From CBDCUW01 sp965222745 (GTDB lineage Bacteria > Planctomycetota > Planctomycetia > Pirellulales > Pirellulaceae): 64,000 nt of DNA. The stretch is from the NCBI GenBank assembly GCA_965222745.1, contig CBDCUW010000003.1, positions 744,001 through 808,000 on the forward strand, given 5' to 3'. Positions 44,153 through 52,725 of this stretch are shown piece after piece. The translations under genes were made by a program, and so were the position numbers. The first letter of the stretch is position 1; the number at the start of each line of letters is the position of its first letter. The notes beneath the pieces are model-generated. The model did no database searches. It was not told the origin of the DNA and was given only the letters and a program-made list of their open reading frames with translations.

Positions 44153-44974
44153 TCAACCTTCGGCGGGCGTTTCGCCGGCCGCCGGAGCCGCTGCTTCCGC
44201 GGCCGGGGGTGTTTCGGCAGCCGGTGCTTCCGCGGCCGCTGCCTGCTGTGTGGCGACCGCTTCGGCTGCGTCTTTGCCTTGTTGCATGGCCACCTGGCCT
44301 TTGCCCTGGATCACCGCATCGGCAAGGTGTCGCATGATCATTTCCACACTGCGAATGCCGTCGTCGTTGCCGGGGATCGGCAAATCAATCTGGCTGGGAT
44401 CGCTGTCGGTATCAATCAGGGCAACGGTCGTGATGCCCAGACGCTTTGCTTCGCGAACCGCATTGCGTTCTTTGCCAGGGTCGACAATGAACAAACACTC
44501 GGGCAATCGGTTCATCGTCCGCAGCCCGTTGAGGTTGCGATACATCTTGCGGTATTCACGGTTCAGCGAAGACTGCATCTTCTTGCTGTACTCGTTGATC
44601 TTGTCACCGCCGCGAAGCTCTTCCAGCTCTTCCAAACGTCCCAGCCGACTGCGGATGGTACGGAAATTTGTCAGCGTACCGCCCAGCCAACGCTCGCTGA
44701 CAAACGGCATGCCGCATCGCAAGGAGTGGCTTTCCACCGCCTCGCCAGCCTGCCGCTTGGTCCCCACAAACAGGATCAGGCTTCCGCCGGCAGCGACTTG
44801 GCTGAGGTACTTTTTGGCACTCAACATCCCGCGAAGCGTTTCGCGGATGTCCATGATGTGAATTTGATTTTTTCGGCCGAAGATGTAGGGAGCCATCTTC
44901 GGGTTCCAGAGGCTGGTGCGGTGTCCGAAATGGACGCCGGCTTCGATCATTTGCTGGACAATCGGGTTTGCCAT
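44153..44974 (-). CDS. rpsB: 30S ribosomal protein S2
   Basis: A 273-residue S2 protein. Diagnostic stretches are QQMIEAGVHFGHRTSLWNPK, MAPYIFGRKNQIHIMDIRET and VGTKRQAGEAVESHSLRCGM, then RWLGGTLTNFRTIRSRLGRL and DPGKERNAVREAKRLGITTV. The C-terminus has an Ala/Glu/Pro-rich extension (about 45 residues), common in planctomycetes. The ATG at 44974 has AAGGAA upstream and starts the conserved ANPIVQQM sequence; the open frame to 45055 is upstream leader. First gene of rpsB-tsf-pyrH-frr. Confidence 0.98.
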   Translation of the reverse strand: MANPIVQQMIEAGVHFGHRTSLWNPKMAPYIFGRKNQIHIMDIRETLRGMLSAKKYLSQVAAGGSLILFVGTKRQAGEAVESHSLRCGMPFVSERWLGGTLTNFRTIRSRLGRLEELEELRGGDKINEYSKKMQSSLNREYRKMYRNLNGLRTMNRLPECLFIVDPGKERNAVREAKRLGITTVALIDTDSDPSQIDLPIPGNDDGIRSVEMIMRHLADAVIQGKGQVAMQQGKDAAEAVATQQAAAAEAPAAETPPAAEAAAPAAGETPAEG

Positions 44975-45289
44975 CCGACAAATTCCTTCTGTTTTTCCAA
45001 TGCGGGCTCCGAGAAAACGGCATTTTCGCGCGTTATCCAGGGCATCGAGTCGCACAACGGCAACCGCCTCGCCCTTCGTCCCAAAGCAATGGAGGTGAGA
45101 GAATCGTAAAAATTCGGCTTCGTTATTCGGTCTTCCGCCGAGCCGAGAAGGTTAGCCAAACACGGGGAAACGGGCAAGCCTACTGCTCCGGTCGGCAAGG
45201 GCGGGCGCAGGCACGCGAATCGGATGAAACTGTCCGAGCACGGAAATCGGTGAGGCGGCCGGGATTCGTTCTTCGGGCCAAAGGTCCAG

Positions 45290-45349
45290 CACTTTGTTTA
45301 GCCCAGGGCGAGGCAACGTGAGCTTTACGAACGTTGACGTTGCCCTGGG
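45290..45349 (-). repeat. Three-hairpin element, part copy 2 (inverted)
   Basis: This 60-base segment is the reverse complement of 40743-40802 with three mismatches. Its ends are the inverted CCCAGGGC/GCCCTGGG arms with the same 32-base loop between them. Confidence 0.85.
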
Positions 45350-45370
45350 TCGGCGACCGTTTCTCATTTC

Positions 45371-45423
45371 CCCGCTGCCTGCGAGCATGGCGGCTTCGCC
45401 GCCATGCTCGCAGGCAGCGGGGA
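45371..45423. repeat. Perfect 25-bp palindrome with 3-base loop
   Basis: Arms 45371-45395 and 45399-45423 are exact inverses with loop TTC. The stem is GC-rich (starts CCCCGCTGCCTGCGAGCATG). There is no T run after either arm. It lies between two partial copies of the three-hairpin element. Confidence 0.9.
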
Positions 45424-45486
45424 CCGAGTTGCTCCGCGCAGGTGGTCCCAGGGCAGCGGTATTGCTCGCAAGACTCGCAAAACCTC

Positions 45487-45530
45487 GCCCTGGGCTAAGC
45501 AAACGACTGCACCTTCGGTGCGTAAGAAGG
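45487..45530 (-). repeat. Three-hairpin element, part copy 3 (inverted)
   Basis: All 44 bases are identical, in inverse orientation, to 40707-40750. Together with CCCAGGGC at about 45447-45454 they bracket a 32-base loop whose sequence differs from copy 1 except at its ends. Confidence 0.85.
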
Positions 45531-45647
45531 AGCCCCGACTGACGCAGGGCCAGCCGACACATAAACAATCCGGATTCGCGTGCCTGCACCCCATGGGGAG
45601 CACCGAGTGCTCTCATTGGACCGGTTTCATGAGGTATTGTGGAGGCT

Positions 45648-46448
45648 ATGGCCGATTCCGCTTCCCACGCCAGCTCCTCCGCCTCCGCCGAATCGGTGAC
45701 GGATTCCGGTGCTGGCGACGGTGGTGGGGCGGCCCCGCAGTTTCAAACGACCCGCTGGAGCATGATTGCCCACGCCGCCGAGGACTCCAGTCCCGACCAA
45801 CGCGCTGCCCTGGAGGAGCTTTGTTGGGCCTACTGGCAGCCAGTCTACGCCTTCATTCGCCGTAGTGGCCTCGATCCGCATCAGGCCGAGGACCTGACCC
45901 AGGACTTTTTTGCCGACCTGGTCGATCGCGGGCCGTTGATCGAAACCGCCGATCCGGCGCAGGGTCGGTTTCGCACTTACCTGTTGGCGGCAGTCAAAAA
46001 CCGAATGGCCAATTTTCGACGCGACGCCGCGGTGATCAAACGCGGCGGCAACGTGCAGACTTTTTCGATGGACGCGGCGACGGCCGAGCAGCGATACGCC
46101 GCCGAGCCCGTCGATGGATGGACGCCCGAAGCGCTGTTCAACCGTCGGTGGGCGCTGACACTGTTGGAGAACGTTTTGGACCAATTGCAGCGCCAATATG
46201 CTCGCGCCGACCGCGACGATTGGTTCCGGGCGATGCATCCTTTCCTGACGACCGATGATCGACCGCCGTATGACGAACTGGCCAGGCAGCTGGGCACCAC
46301 CAATGCCGCAACCCGCGTCGCCGTTCATCGGCTGCGAAAACAGTACCGAGATGCGCTGGCAGCCGCCATCGCCGCGACCTTGGGCGAGGGAGAAACGGTC
46401 GCCGAAGAACGGATGGAGCTGCTGCAATCGTTGTCGCCAAAGCGGTAG
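45648..46448 (+). CDS. ECF-type sigma factor paired with a protein kinase
   Basis: A 266-residue sigma factor. After a Ser/Ala/Gly-rich N-terminus, FQTTRWSMIAHAAEDSSPDQ is the typical opening of the planctomycete ECF group often linked to Ser/Thr kinases. Region 2 reads EELCWAYWQPVYAFIRRSGL and AEDLTQDFFADLVDRGPL. Region 4 reads YDELARQLGTTNAATRVAVH then RLRKQYRDALAAAIAAT. Length is above an ordinary ECF because of an insertion between the regions (about 115-190). An in-frame GTG at 45639 with GAGG upstream is an alternative start. The kinase gene begins 200 bases downstream, same strand. Confidence 0.9.
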   Translation: MADSASHASSSASAESVTDSGAGDGGGAAPQFQTTRWSMIAHAAEDSSPDQRAALEELCWAYWQPVYAFIRRSGLDPHQAEDLTQDFFADLVDRGPLIETADPAQGRFRTYLLAAVKNRMANFRRDAAVIKRGGNVQTFSMDAATAEQRYAAEPVDGWTPEALFNRRWALTLLENVLDQLQRQYARADRDDWFRAMHPFLTTDDRPPYDELARQLGTTNAATRVAVHRLRKQYRDALAAAIAATLGEGETVAEERMELLQSLSPKR

Positions 46449-46459
46449 GCCGACCGTCG

Positions 46460-46534
46460 GCGACTTTTCCAAAGTCGCTACGCTTAGCCGCGAGCGGAGA
46501 ACCGGCCGACCGTCGGTGACTTCTCCGAAGTCGC
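46460..46534. repeat. Two palindromes of the GCGACTTC family
   Basis: GCGACTTTTCCAAAGTCGC at about 46460-46478 and GTGACTTCTCCGAAGTCGC at about 46516-46534, with the flanking phrase AGCGGAGAACTGGCCGAC shared with the copies near 36541 and 38270. They fill the gap between the sigma gene and the kinase gene. Confidence 0.8.
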
Positions 46535-46649
46535 TACGCGCGTAGCCAGGAGCGGAGAACTGGCCGACAAAAACGATCCTTTTCTGTAACATCTCCCCGA
46601 TTTGCGTTTTAGTAATGGCAGAACCGAATCCTCTGCTCGATGGTTAGCC

Positions 46650-48560
46650 ATGAACTCCGACTCTGACCCACCTGTTTCGACCGACCAGGAAGTCACCGAA
46701 ACACCGCCGGAGGGGACTTGCCCGCGTTGTGATCGCAAACTTCCCGCCGACAGTCCCAGCCAGCTTTGCCCCTACTGCCTGCTGGCAGCGGAAACGGGCG
46801 ATCCGACGTCGCCTTGGACGGGAGGTTTACCGATCGAGGTCCCTGAGCCAACCGAACTGCAGCCGTTTTTTGAGGCGTTGGAAATCCGCTCGCTGATCGG
46901 CCGGGGTGGCATGGGCGCCGTCTATCGAGCTCACCAACCTTCGCTTGGCCGAGACGTGGCGTTGAAAATCTTGCTGCCCGAAATTGCCGCCACCGAAGGA
47001 TTCACCGACCGTTTTTTGCGCGAGGCCCGCGCTCTGGCTCGTCTTGGCCATCCGAACGTGGTCGCCGTCTACGATCATGGTACCGCCGGACCCTACGCTT
47101 TCCTGGTGATGGAGCTGGTCGAAGGAATCAACTTGCGCGAATTGATGGCCGGCGATCGCTTGCCGCCCGAAGAGGCACTTCGGATCGTTCCGCAACTGTG
47201 TGACGCGCTTCAATTCGCTCACGCCCGAGGCGTTGTTCATCGCGACATCAAACCGGAAAACATTCTCATCGACGAAGCGGGCGGAGTAAAAATCACCGAT
47301 TTCGGATTGGCCAAATTGGGCGAATCGGACGACAAGCTGGGGCGAACCGGTACTCGTCAAGTGATGGGAACAGTTCACTACATGGCACCCGAACAGATCG
47401 AACGGCCTCGCGAAGTCGACCATCGCGCCGACCTTTATTCCCTGGGTGTCGTTTTCTACGAGTTACTGACTGGGGAACTGCCGCTGGGACGCTTCAGTCC
47501 ACCCAGCAAGAAAGCGGGGACAAACCGGCAAGTCGATCACGTGGTGCTGAAGTCATTGGAAAAAGAACCGGACAAACGGTATTCGTCCGCGGAAGAAGTT
47601 CGCAGCGATCTGGACCGCGGCGCGCCTCTGTCGCAGCAGGCCCGCGCTGCCGCTGGTGCCGTCGATCAAAAAGTCCGCCAGGCGACCGGCGCGGTGCGCT
47701 CGGCGGCATCGGGAATCGGCCAGTCGTGGAATTCGTGGGCCACCTTGGCGGCTACCGTCCTGTTTTACGCGGCGGCCGTCTTTGCTGTGATGATCGTTGT
47801 TAACAACCGCGATCCGGGAGTGCCATTTGTCGTGACCGTTGTTTGTATTTGGGTCTTTGCTTACTTCCTGGATCGGCTTTATCGGTCCACGCCGTTGCCC
47901 AATGTTGTTTCGCCGGCTGGCCTTCCAGTCATTGGGATCGCCGGCCTTCCGCGGCACATTTACGGGCTGTTTCGCGATGGTGCCGAATCGATCCAAGGAC
48001 TGCGGATGGGGTGGATGATCGCGGCAGTGACGGCATTTGCCATCGCGATCGGTTGTATCGTCGCAGCGATAGCGGTGAACGATGACGTCTTCGCCGGTGT
48101 CTTCATCGCGGCGCCGGCCGCCTGGTTTCTAATGCGAATGGCGCTGCCCAAGGGACAGTCGCCCCAGACTTTGTCAGCGCGGATGCTGACTTACCCGCCC
48201 GTGTTGCTGCCGCTGGTGCCGATCGCTTGTGTCTTTTTGATCTGGCCGGCAATCCTCTGGATCGCGATGATCGCACATGCGCCTCCGGGATGGTTCAGCA
48301 GTTTGACCGGGATCACCGAACATGTCGATGAAGCCCGCTATTCGCAAAACGTCGCGCAAATGAGGGCGCAGTTGTTTGGCGGGCTTTCGATCGAGTTCGG
48401 TTGGTTGACCATGTTGGCGTTGGTGGGAGCCGTTTTTCCGGAAGCAGTTCGATGGATCGCTCGGCCGGTGATGGACGACTGGTCGGGACGCGGCCGATGG
48501 CTACTGCTGTTGGGCTGCATCATCCTTTTTGCACTGTCGGCACTGCTGTGGTCTGTTTGA
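46650..48560 (+). CDS. Membrane Ser/Thr protein kinase with N-terminal zinc-ribbon-like motif
   Basis: A 636-residue Hanks-type kinase. N-terminal C-P-R-C (residues 24-27) and C-P-Y-C (40-43) look like a zinc ribbon. The kinase domain covers about 80-320: glycine loop LIGRGGMGAVYRAHQPSLGR, Lys106 in VALKIL, catalytic VVHRDIKPENILI near 200, DFGLAKLG near 218 and MAPEQIERP; the activation loop has Thr residues (LGRTGTRQVMGTVHYM). The C-terminal half is hydrophobic, with about six transmembrane helices instead of a sensor domain. It likely phosphorylates or recruits the ECF sigma encoded just upstream, as seen for kinase-linked ECFs, but this is inference. Confidence 0.93.
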   Translation: MNSDSDPPVSTDQEVTETPPEGTCPRCDRKLPADSPSQLCPYCLLAAETGDPTSPWTGGLPIEVPEPTELQPFFEALEIRSLIGRGGMGAVYRAHQPSLGRDVALKILLPEIAATEGFTDRFLREARALARLGHPNVVAVYDHGTAGPYAFLVMELVEGINLRELMAGDRLPPEEALRIVPQLCDALQFAHARGVVHRDIKPENILIDEAGGVKITDFGLAKLGESDDKLGRTGTRQVMGTVHYMAPEQIERPREVDHRADLYSLGVVFYELLTGELPLGRFSPPSKKAGTNRQVDHVVLKSLEKEPDKRYSSAEEVRSDLDRGAPLSQQARAAAGAVDQKVRQATGAVRSAASGIGQSWNSWATLAATVLFYAAAVFAVMIVVNNRDPGVPFVVTVVCIWVFAYFLDRLYRSTPLPNVVSPAGLPVIGIAGLPRHIYGLFRDGAESIQGLRMGWMIAAVTAFAIAIGCIVAAIAVNDDVFAGVFIAAPAAWFLMRMALPKGQSPQTLSARMLTYPPVLLPLVPIACVFLIWPAILWIAMIAHAPPGWFSSLTGITEHVDEARYSQNVAQMRAQLFGGLSIEFGWLTMLALVGAVFPEAVRWIARPVMDDWSGRGRWLLLLGCIILFALSALLWSV

Positions 48561-48626
48561 AGCTTTCACGTCGGCCGGCTCTCCGAGCCGGAACGCGATG
48601 CGATTTTGGAAAAATCGCCGACAGAA

Positions 48627-49316
48627 CTACGCCGTTAGCGGCAGCGGGCTTTCGCAGAGTCTTTTCCACCACTGCTGCAACTGGGTGGGCGACGGTAAGT
48701 CCTGATCTCGGTGAATGACCAGCCATGGTCTCGCTTTGCGAATCACCCCTTTTTCCAGGAAGTCGCCGAACAGTCGCAGCCGCAATAACGAATCGGTGCA
48801 GTGGTTGGTGGTGAAGGGATGATCATGCGGCCCCAACAACACCGCGACGCTGTGGCCGCTGCTGATACCGAGAGAAATCGGAGCTGTCGGGGCATCGAAG
48901 TCGGATGACAGTTCGGACGGAATGATCGAATCGATCGATTCACACGGAACATCAATGTCCAACTGGGGGTGCGAATCGAGCCGGTCGGTTTGAATGGCGA
49001 TCGTCGTTTCCAAAACCGCGGTCAAACGATCCGATTCGATCATCCGATAGGCAATTCTCAGTTCGTAAATGCCGCCCGCCTGCGGATAAACGACGTGATA
49101 ACTGTCGCCGCGAACATAGTGCTCGGTAGCGACGGGAAGTTCCGCCTGATCGACTGGTGACAAGCAAACCAGCCGAGAGGCCGACTCCAACGAGCCGGCC
49201 GAAACTTCCTCCGCATCGACAACGCCGACGCCCGCTTTTCCACCGCGGGCGTCAAGGTTCCACCGACAGTGATCGTCTTGCCATGTTGCCAAACCAAGTT
49301 CGTCTGTCTTCCACAT
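48627..49316 (-). CDS. Hypothetical protein downstream of the peroxiredoxin gene
   Basis: A 229-residue soluble protein without a recognised family. It has the composition of a beta-rich globular protein (WQDDHCRWNLDARGGKAGVG, YHVVYPQAGGIYELRIAYRM, ISLGISSGHSVAVLLGPHDH) and many Trp, His and Asp residues; the C-terminus may be an amphipathic helix (LQQWWKRLCESPL). No signal peptide. The ATG at 49316 has AGGG a few bases upstream; open sequence further upstream overlaps the peroxiredoxin gene and is a shadow. It follows the peroxiredoxin by 34 bases, same strand, so the two may be co-expressed. Confidence 0.68.
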   Translation of the reverse strand: MWKTDELGLATWQDDHCRWNLDARGGKAGVGVVDAEEVSAGSLESASRLVCLSPVDQAELPVATEHYVRGDSYHVVYPQAGGIYELRIAYRMIESDRLTAVLETTIAIQTDRLDSHPQLDIDVPCESIDSIIPSELSSDFDAPTAPISLGISSGHSVAVLLGPHDHPFTTNHCTDSLLRLRLFGDFLEKGVIRKARPWLVIHRDQDLPSPTQLQQWWKRLCESPLPLTA

Positions 49317-49350
49317 GGTGTCCCTGTCGGATTTTATTAAACGGCGAAGA

Positions 49351-49944
49351 TCAACCGGCGTATTCGGCGCTGAAGAACTCTTTGCTCTTTTCCACGTCGG
49401 GATTGATCGTGCGGCTGCCTTCCTGCCAATTGGCGGGGCAAACTTCGCCGTTTTTCTCGAAGTACTGCAGCGCTTTGACCATTCGCAGCGCTTCGTCCAC
49501 GCTTCGCCCCAGGGGCAGGTCATTGACGACTTGGTGCCGCACCAATCCGGTCTTGTCGATCAGAAACAGGCCACGCAGGGCGATTCCCGAATCGAGCAAC
49601 ACGTCGTAGTCGCGTGAAATCTGCTTGTTCAAATCAGAAACCAACGGATAAGCGGTTTTGCCGATTCCGCCTTGATCGCGAGGTGTGTCGGTCCAAGCGA
49701 GATGAGTGAAGTGGCTGTCGATCGAAACGCCTAGGATCTGCACGCCCAACGCCGAAAATTCCTCGGCCCGATCGCTGAACGCGATGATCTCGGTGGGACA
49801 GACAAAGGTGAAGTCAAGCGGCCAGAAGAACAACAAAACGTACTGGTCACGGTAATCGCTCAAGCTGATTTCTTTGAATTGACCATCGGGCATCACCGCT
49901 TGAGCTTTGAATTCGGGAGCTTGCTGGGCAACCAAGACACTCAT
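49351..49944 (-). CDS. Typical 2-Cys peroxiredoxin (AhpC/Prx1 type)
   Basis: A 197-residue peroxiredoxin that reduces hydrogen peroxide and organic peroxides in the cytoplasm. Peroxidatic Cys49 sits in WPLDFTFVCPTEIIAF, the resolving Cys in FEKNGEVCPANWQ near residue 170, and the core GVSIDSHFTHLAW-type sequence is clear. The C-terminal KSKEFFSAEYAG tail resembles the sensitive YF-type helix. No AhpF-like reductase gene is adjacent, so electrons probably come from thioredoxin. Confidence 0.95.
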   Translation of the reverse strand: MSVLVAQQAPEFKAQAVMPDGQFKEISLSDYRDQYVLLFFWPLDFTFVCPTEIIAFSDRAEEFSALGVQILGVSIDSHFTHLAWTDTPRDQGGIGKTAYPLVSDLNKQISRDYDVLLDSGIALRGLFLIDKTGLVRHQVVNDLPLGRSVDEALRMVKALQYFEKNGEVCPANWQEGSRTINPDVEKSKEFFSAEYAG

Positions 49945-50042
49945 CGGAAACTCTTTCTTTTTTCGTAGGATCGGTTGTACAAATCGACCGCCTCACTATC
50001 GAGCGAATCGAGCTTTTGGGCAACCGGTCTATGCGAAAATGC

Positions 50043-51542
50043 TCACTCGATTCGCGCGGCCGGATCGATCCGCTTTTCTTCCCAGTAAAAGCCGTCAGCC
50101 CGCTGTTCCAAAATGCGTGCGCGGCTGCCCGGGGCCAACGGCAATTCCTGTTTCGGCAGCCAACTGGCCAATTCCTTGATCACGCTCTGATATTGCGGCC
50201 GGTTGTCGGCATCGGCCAGCAGGTTGGTGTGCTCCCACGGATCGGCGCTGCGGTCGTACAGCTCCTCGCCGCCGTCGGCGTATCGGATGTACCGCCAACG
50301 GGTGTCGCAGACGGAGTGATTTCCCGCGTTGTGCGAGCAGATGGCGGGTCGCTGCCTGGGAGTTTGCGGATCACGAATCTGTGGTCCAAGGCTGATCCCT
50401 TCGGTGCCCTCCGGCTTGGGCAGACCCGCCAATTCGGAAAGCGTCGGATACAAATCGAGCAGTTCGGCTGGCTGGGAGCAACGGGCGCCGACCGGGATCC
50501 CCGGCCCAGCGACCAGCAGGGGAACTCGCGTGGAATGGGTCCAGAGGGAGTTTTTTCCCGAAATCGCTTTTTCTCCCAAGTGGTATCCATGATCGCTCCA
50601 CAGCACCACGATCGTGTTGTCGGCAAAGGGCGATTTTTCAAGCGCCTCCAGAACGCGTCCCACTTGGCTGTCGACAAAGCTGATGCATGCCAGATAGGAA
50701 CGCACCAGCGGTTTGAGTTGATCGTTTTGTTCCAGCCAGCTGGTTCGCGGTTCCGGCAGATCCCAATGGATGTACCAGGAAGATGCCGGTGTATCGTCTC
50801 GATCTCCCTTCAGCATCGGCGGCAGGGTCAGGGATTGCGGCGGATAAAGGTCAAACCATTTCTGAGTGGCATAGCATGGAACGTGCGGCAGAAAGAAACC
50901 GACCGACAAGAAAAACGGTTGGTCATCGGTCATGTGTTCCAATTCACCGACGGCCCACGAAGCGACTTCCCAGTCACCCTTGTCTTCATCACGGTGAGGA
51001 AAGGTTCCCCAATCCATTAGCGGATGGTTGCCGCCGGGGGTCGGCGGAATCAGCTTCTGTTTGGGTCTTGCACCGACCGACGAGCCCGGACCCCAAACGT
51101 CGCACTCCAATTCTTTCCCTTTGCCGCGGCCGTTTCCTCCGTGATAGACCTTGCCGCCGATCAACGTGCGGTAGCCGTGGTTGTGAAAATGTTGTGGCAT
51201 CGTAACCAGGTCAGCCAACTGGGGCACGTTTCGTATCCACGGTGCCAATCCATAAACGCCGGTCGAAGTCGGACGCCGTCCTGTCATCAGCGAAGTCCGA
51301 CTGGGATTGCAAAGAGGGGCCTGGCAATGAGCGTTGGTGAAGGTGATTCCGCGGCTGGCCAGACGCTGCATCGCTGGAGTCTTGACGTCTGGATGCCCTC
51401 CCAACGGCTCGATCCAATCGTTCAAGTCGTCAATCGCGATCATCAAGATGTTGGGCTTGGAGTCGGATTGCGCGGGGGCGGCTGCCGACAAGAAACAAGC
51501 TGCGGCAAGAAAACTCAAACAGAATACAAGCTGGCGTGACAT
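50043..51542 (-). CDS. Type I sulfatase, iduronate-2-sulfatase-like
   Basis: A 499-residue exported sulfatase. Signal peptide about residues 1-25 (LVFCLSFLAAACFLSAAAPA). Metal site LMIAIDDLNDWIEPLGG, formylglycine site C78-N-P-S-R82 followed by TSLMTGRRPTSTGVYG; further landmarks LIGGKVYHGGNG, FFLSVGFFLPHVPCYATQKW, TIVVLWSDHGYHLGEKAISG and RWRYIRYADGGEELYDRSAD. These closely parallel the sulfatase at 22505-24259, with no VHL-like tail here. The ATG at 51542 is chosen over an upstream start at 51605 because it begins the signal peptide directly. Not in an operon with its neighbours. Confidence 0.92.
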   Translation of the reverse strand: MSRQLVFCLSFLAAACFLSAAAPAQSDSKPNILMIAIDDLNDWIEPLGGHPDVKTPAMQRLASRGITFTNAHCQAPLCNPSRTSLMTGRRPTSTGVYGLAPWIRNVPQLADLVTMPQHFHNHGYRTLIGGKVYHGGNGRGKGKELECDVWGPGSSVGARPKQKLIPPTPGGNHPLMDWGTFPHRDEDKGDWEVASWAVGELEHMTDDQPFFLSVGFFLPHVPCYATQKWFDLYPPQSLTLPPMLKGDRDDTPASSWYIHWDLPEPRTSWLEQNDQLKPLVRSYLACISFVDSQVGRVLEALEKSPFADNTIVVLWSDHGYHLGEKAISGKNSLWTHSTRVPLLVAGPGIPVGARCSQPAELLDLYPTLSELAGLPKPEGTEGISLGPQIRDPQTPRQRPAICSHNAGNHSVCDTRWRYIRYADGGEELYDRSADPWEHTNLLADADNRPQYQSVIKELASWLPKQELPLAPGSRARILEQRADGFYWEEKRIDPAARIE

Positions 51543-51751
51543 GGCGGTGGTATCAAGACACGAGGATCGGTTGGCAGCAGGGGATCGGTTGGCAGCGTGG
51601 ACCACAAACGGATCGACATTCTATCGCAAACCTCTGCAACCCGCTTGATTGCTACAACCCGATCCCGCCGTGGTGGAACCTGCGAGTGGTGTGGGGCGAT
51701 TGCCAGCCGCCACGGGGCATCACCAGACAAGTGGGCTAAATCTCCAAGTAG

Positions 51752-51773
51752 GCCGGCTTGTTCCCAAGTCGGC
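51752..51773. repeat. Palindrome of the GCCGACTTG family
   Basis: GCCGGCTTG-TTCC-CAAGTCGGC, with one G.T-type mismatch, sits before the deacetylase gene. It matches the copies at 36563-36584, 38246-38266 and 55310-55330. Confidence 0.8.
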
Positions 51774-51849
51774 GAACCTGGAACCGCTCGACCTACGCTG
51801 GAAACAGCAAATTGCCAGGCCCGCGATCGGAAGACAACCTAGGCGCCCC

Positions 51850-52725
51850 ATGAGTCTGCTGCACCAAGCCGCCCTTGAAGCACGATCGGCGATCACCTTT
51901 CCGGCGCGACGGGCGCGACTGCGAAGGCTCAGCCGGCAAGGCACTGCGCCGATCTCCGTCCTCTTCTACCACCGAGTCGCCGACGACCATCCCAACTCGT
52001 GGACGATCACTCGCCAGCAGTTTCGACAACACGTTCAGTACTGCCGCGACAACCTGGAATTGATCAGCCTGGACGAAGTGCAGCGTCGGATCGACGCTTG
52101 CGATTCCCCCCGCCCCGCTGTCTCTTTCACCTTTGACGACGGATACGCCGACAACTGTGACTTCGCCTTTCCGCTGATGATCGAGCACGGCGTACCCTGC
52201 ACCTATTTTGTGACCACCACCCATATTCTGCAGGGAAAGTCTTTTCCGCATGACGTCGAAGCAGGCGTGTCACTTCCGGTCAACACGGTGGCCCAGTTGC
52301 GAGAGGCGGCAGAGGCCGGAATCGAGATCGGGCTGCATACTCGCGACCACGTCGATTTCTCTCGCGTTCATGACCCACAGATGGTCAGGGAAGAGATCAT
52401 GGACGCCAAGGATCGCTTGGAACAAATGATCGGCCACCCGGTCCGCTACTTTGCGTTTCCCTACGGCATGCCTTGGCAGCTGACTCAGCAAGCGATTGAG
52501 GCGGTGCACGAAGCGGGATTGAAAGGTTTTTGCAGCGCCTACGGTGGCTACAACCTGGTCGGTCGCGATTCCTTTCACATCCGCCGCTGCCACGGCGATT
52601 CCCAACTGGCTCGGCTGAAGAACTGGTTGAGTTTTGATCCGGCGAAAGTTCGTTGCGAGCCCGATGTGCGTTACTTTCTGCCACCTGAGCGTTCGTGTTC
52701 GTTTCAGCACGGTGCCGCATCATGA
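51850..52725 (+). CDS. Polysaccharide deacetylase (NodB-like)
   Basis: A 291-residue carbohydrate esterase family 4 protein. Motif 1 is VSFTFDDGYADN with Asp96/Asp97; motif 2 IGLHTRDHVDFSRVHD gives the H-x3-H metal pair; FAFPYGMPW supplies the third motif. It probably removes N-acetyl groups from an exopolysaccharide or lipid-linked glycan. There is no signal peptide or clear anchor, so it may act in the cytoplasm or on the inner face. The ATG at 51850 is used; the in-frame extension to 51649 runs through an intergenic palindrome and is not coding. It overlaps the glycosyltransferase start by four bases (ATGA). Confidence 0.9.
   Translation: MSLLHQAALEARSAITFPARRARLRRLSRQGTAPISVLFYHRVADDHPNSWTITRQQFRQHVQYCRDNLELISLDEVQRRIDACDSPRPAVSFTFDDGYADNCDFAFPLMIEHGVPCTYFVTTTHILQGKSFPHDVEAGVSLPVNTVAQLREAAEAGIEIGLHTRDHVDFSRVHDPQMVREEIMDAKDRLEQMIGHPVRYFAFPYGMPWQLTQQAIEAVHEAGLKGFCSAYGGYNLVGRDSFHIRRCHGDSQLARLKNWLSFDPAKVRCEPDVRYFLPPERSCSFQHGAAS

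Noticed and set aside
43952..45109. A 385-codon plus-strand frame over rpsB.
   Set aside because: The opposite strand encodes an unmistakable S2 protein.
40707..45530. A CRISPR array, suggested by repeated units.
   Set aside because: The units are palindromic, few, inverted and irregularly spaced; no cas gene is present.
45152..45616. A 154-codon minus-strand frame upstream of rpsB.
   Set aside because: It runs straight through three repeat copies and the perfect palindrome and has repeat-derived, non-protein-like sequence.
45627..46592. A 321-codon frame antisense to the ECF sigma gene.
   Set aside because: It extends into intergenic palindromes and lacks any family feature.
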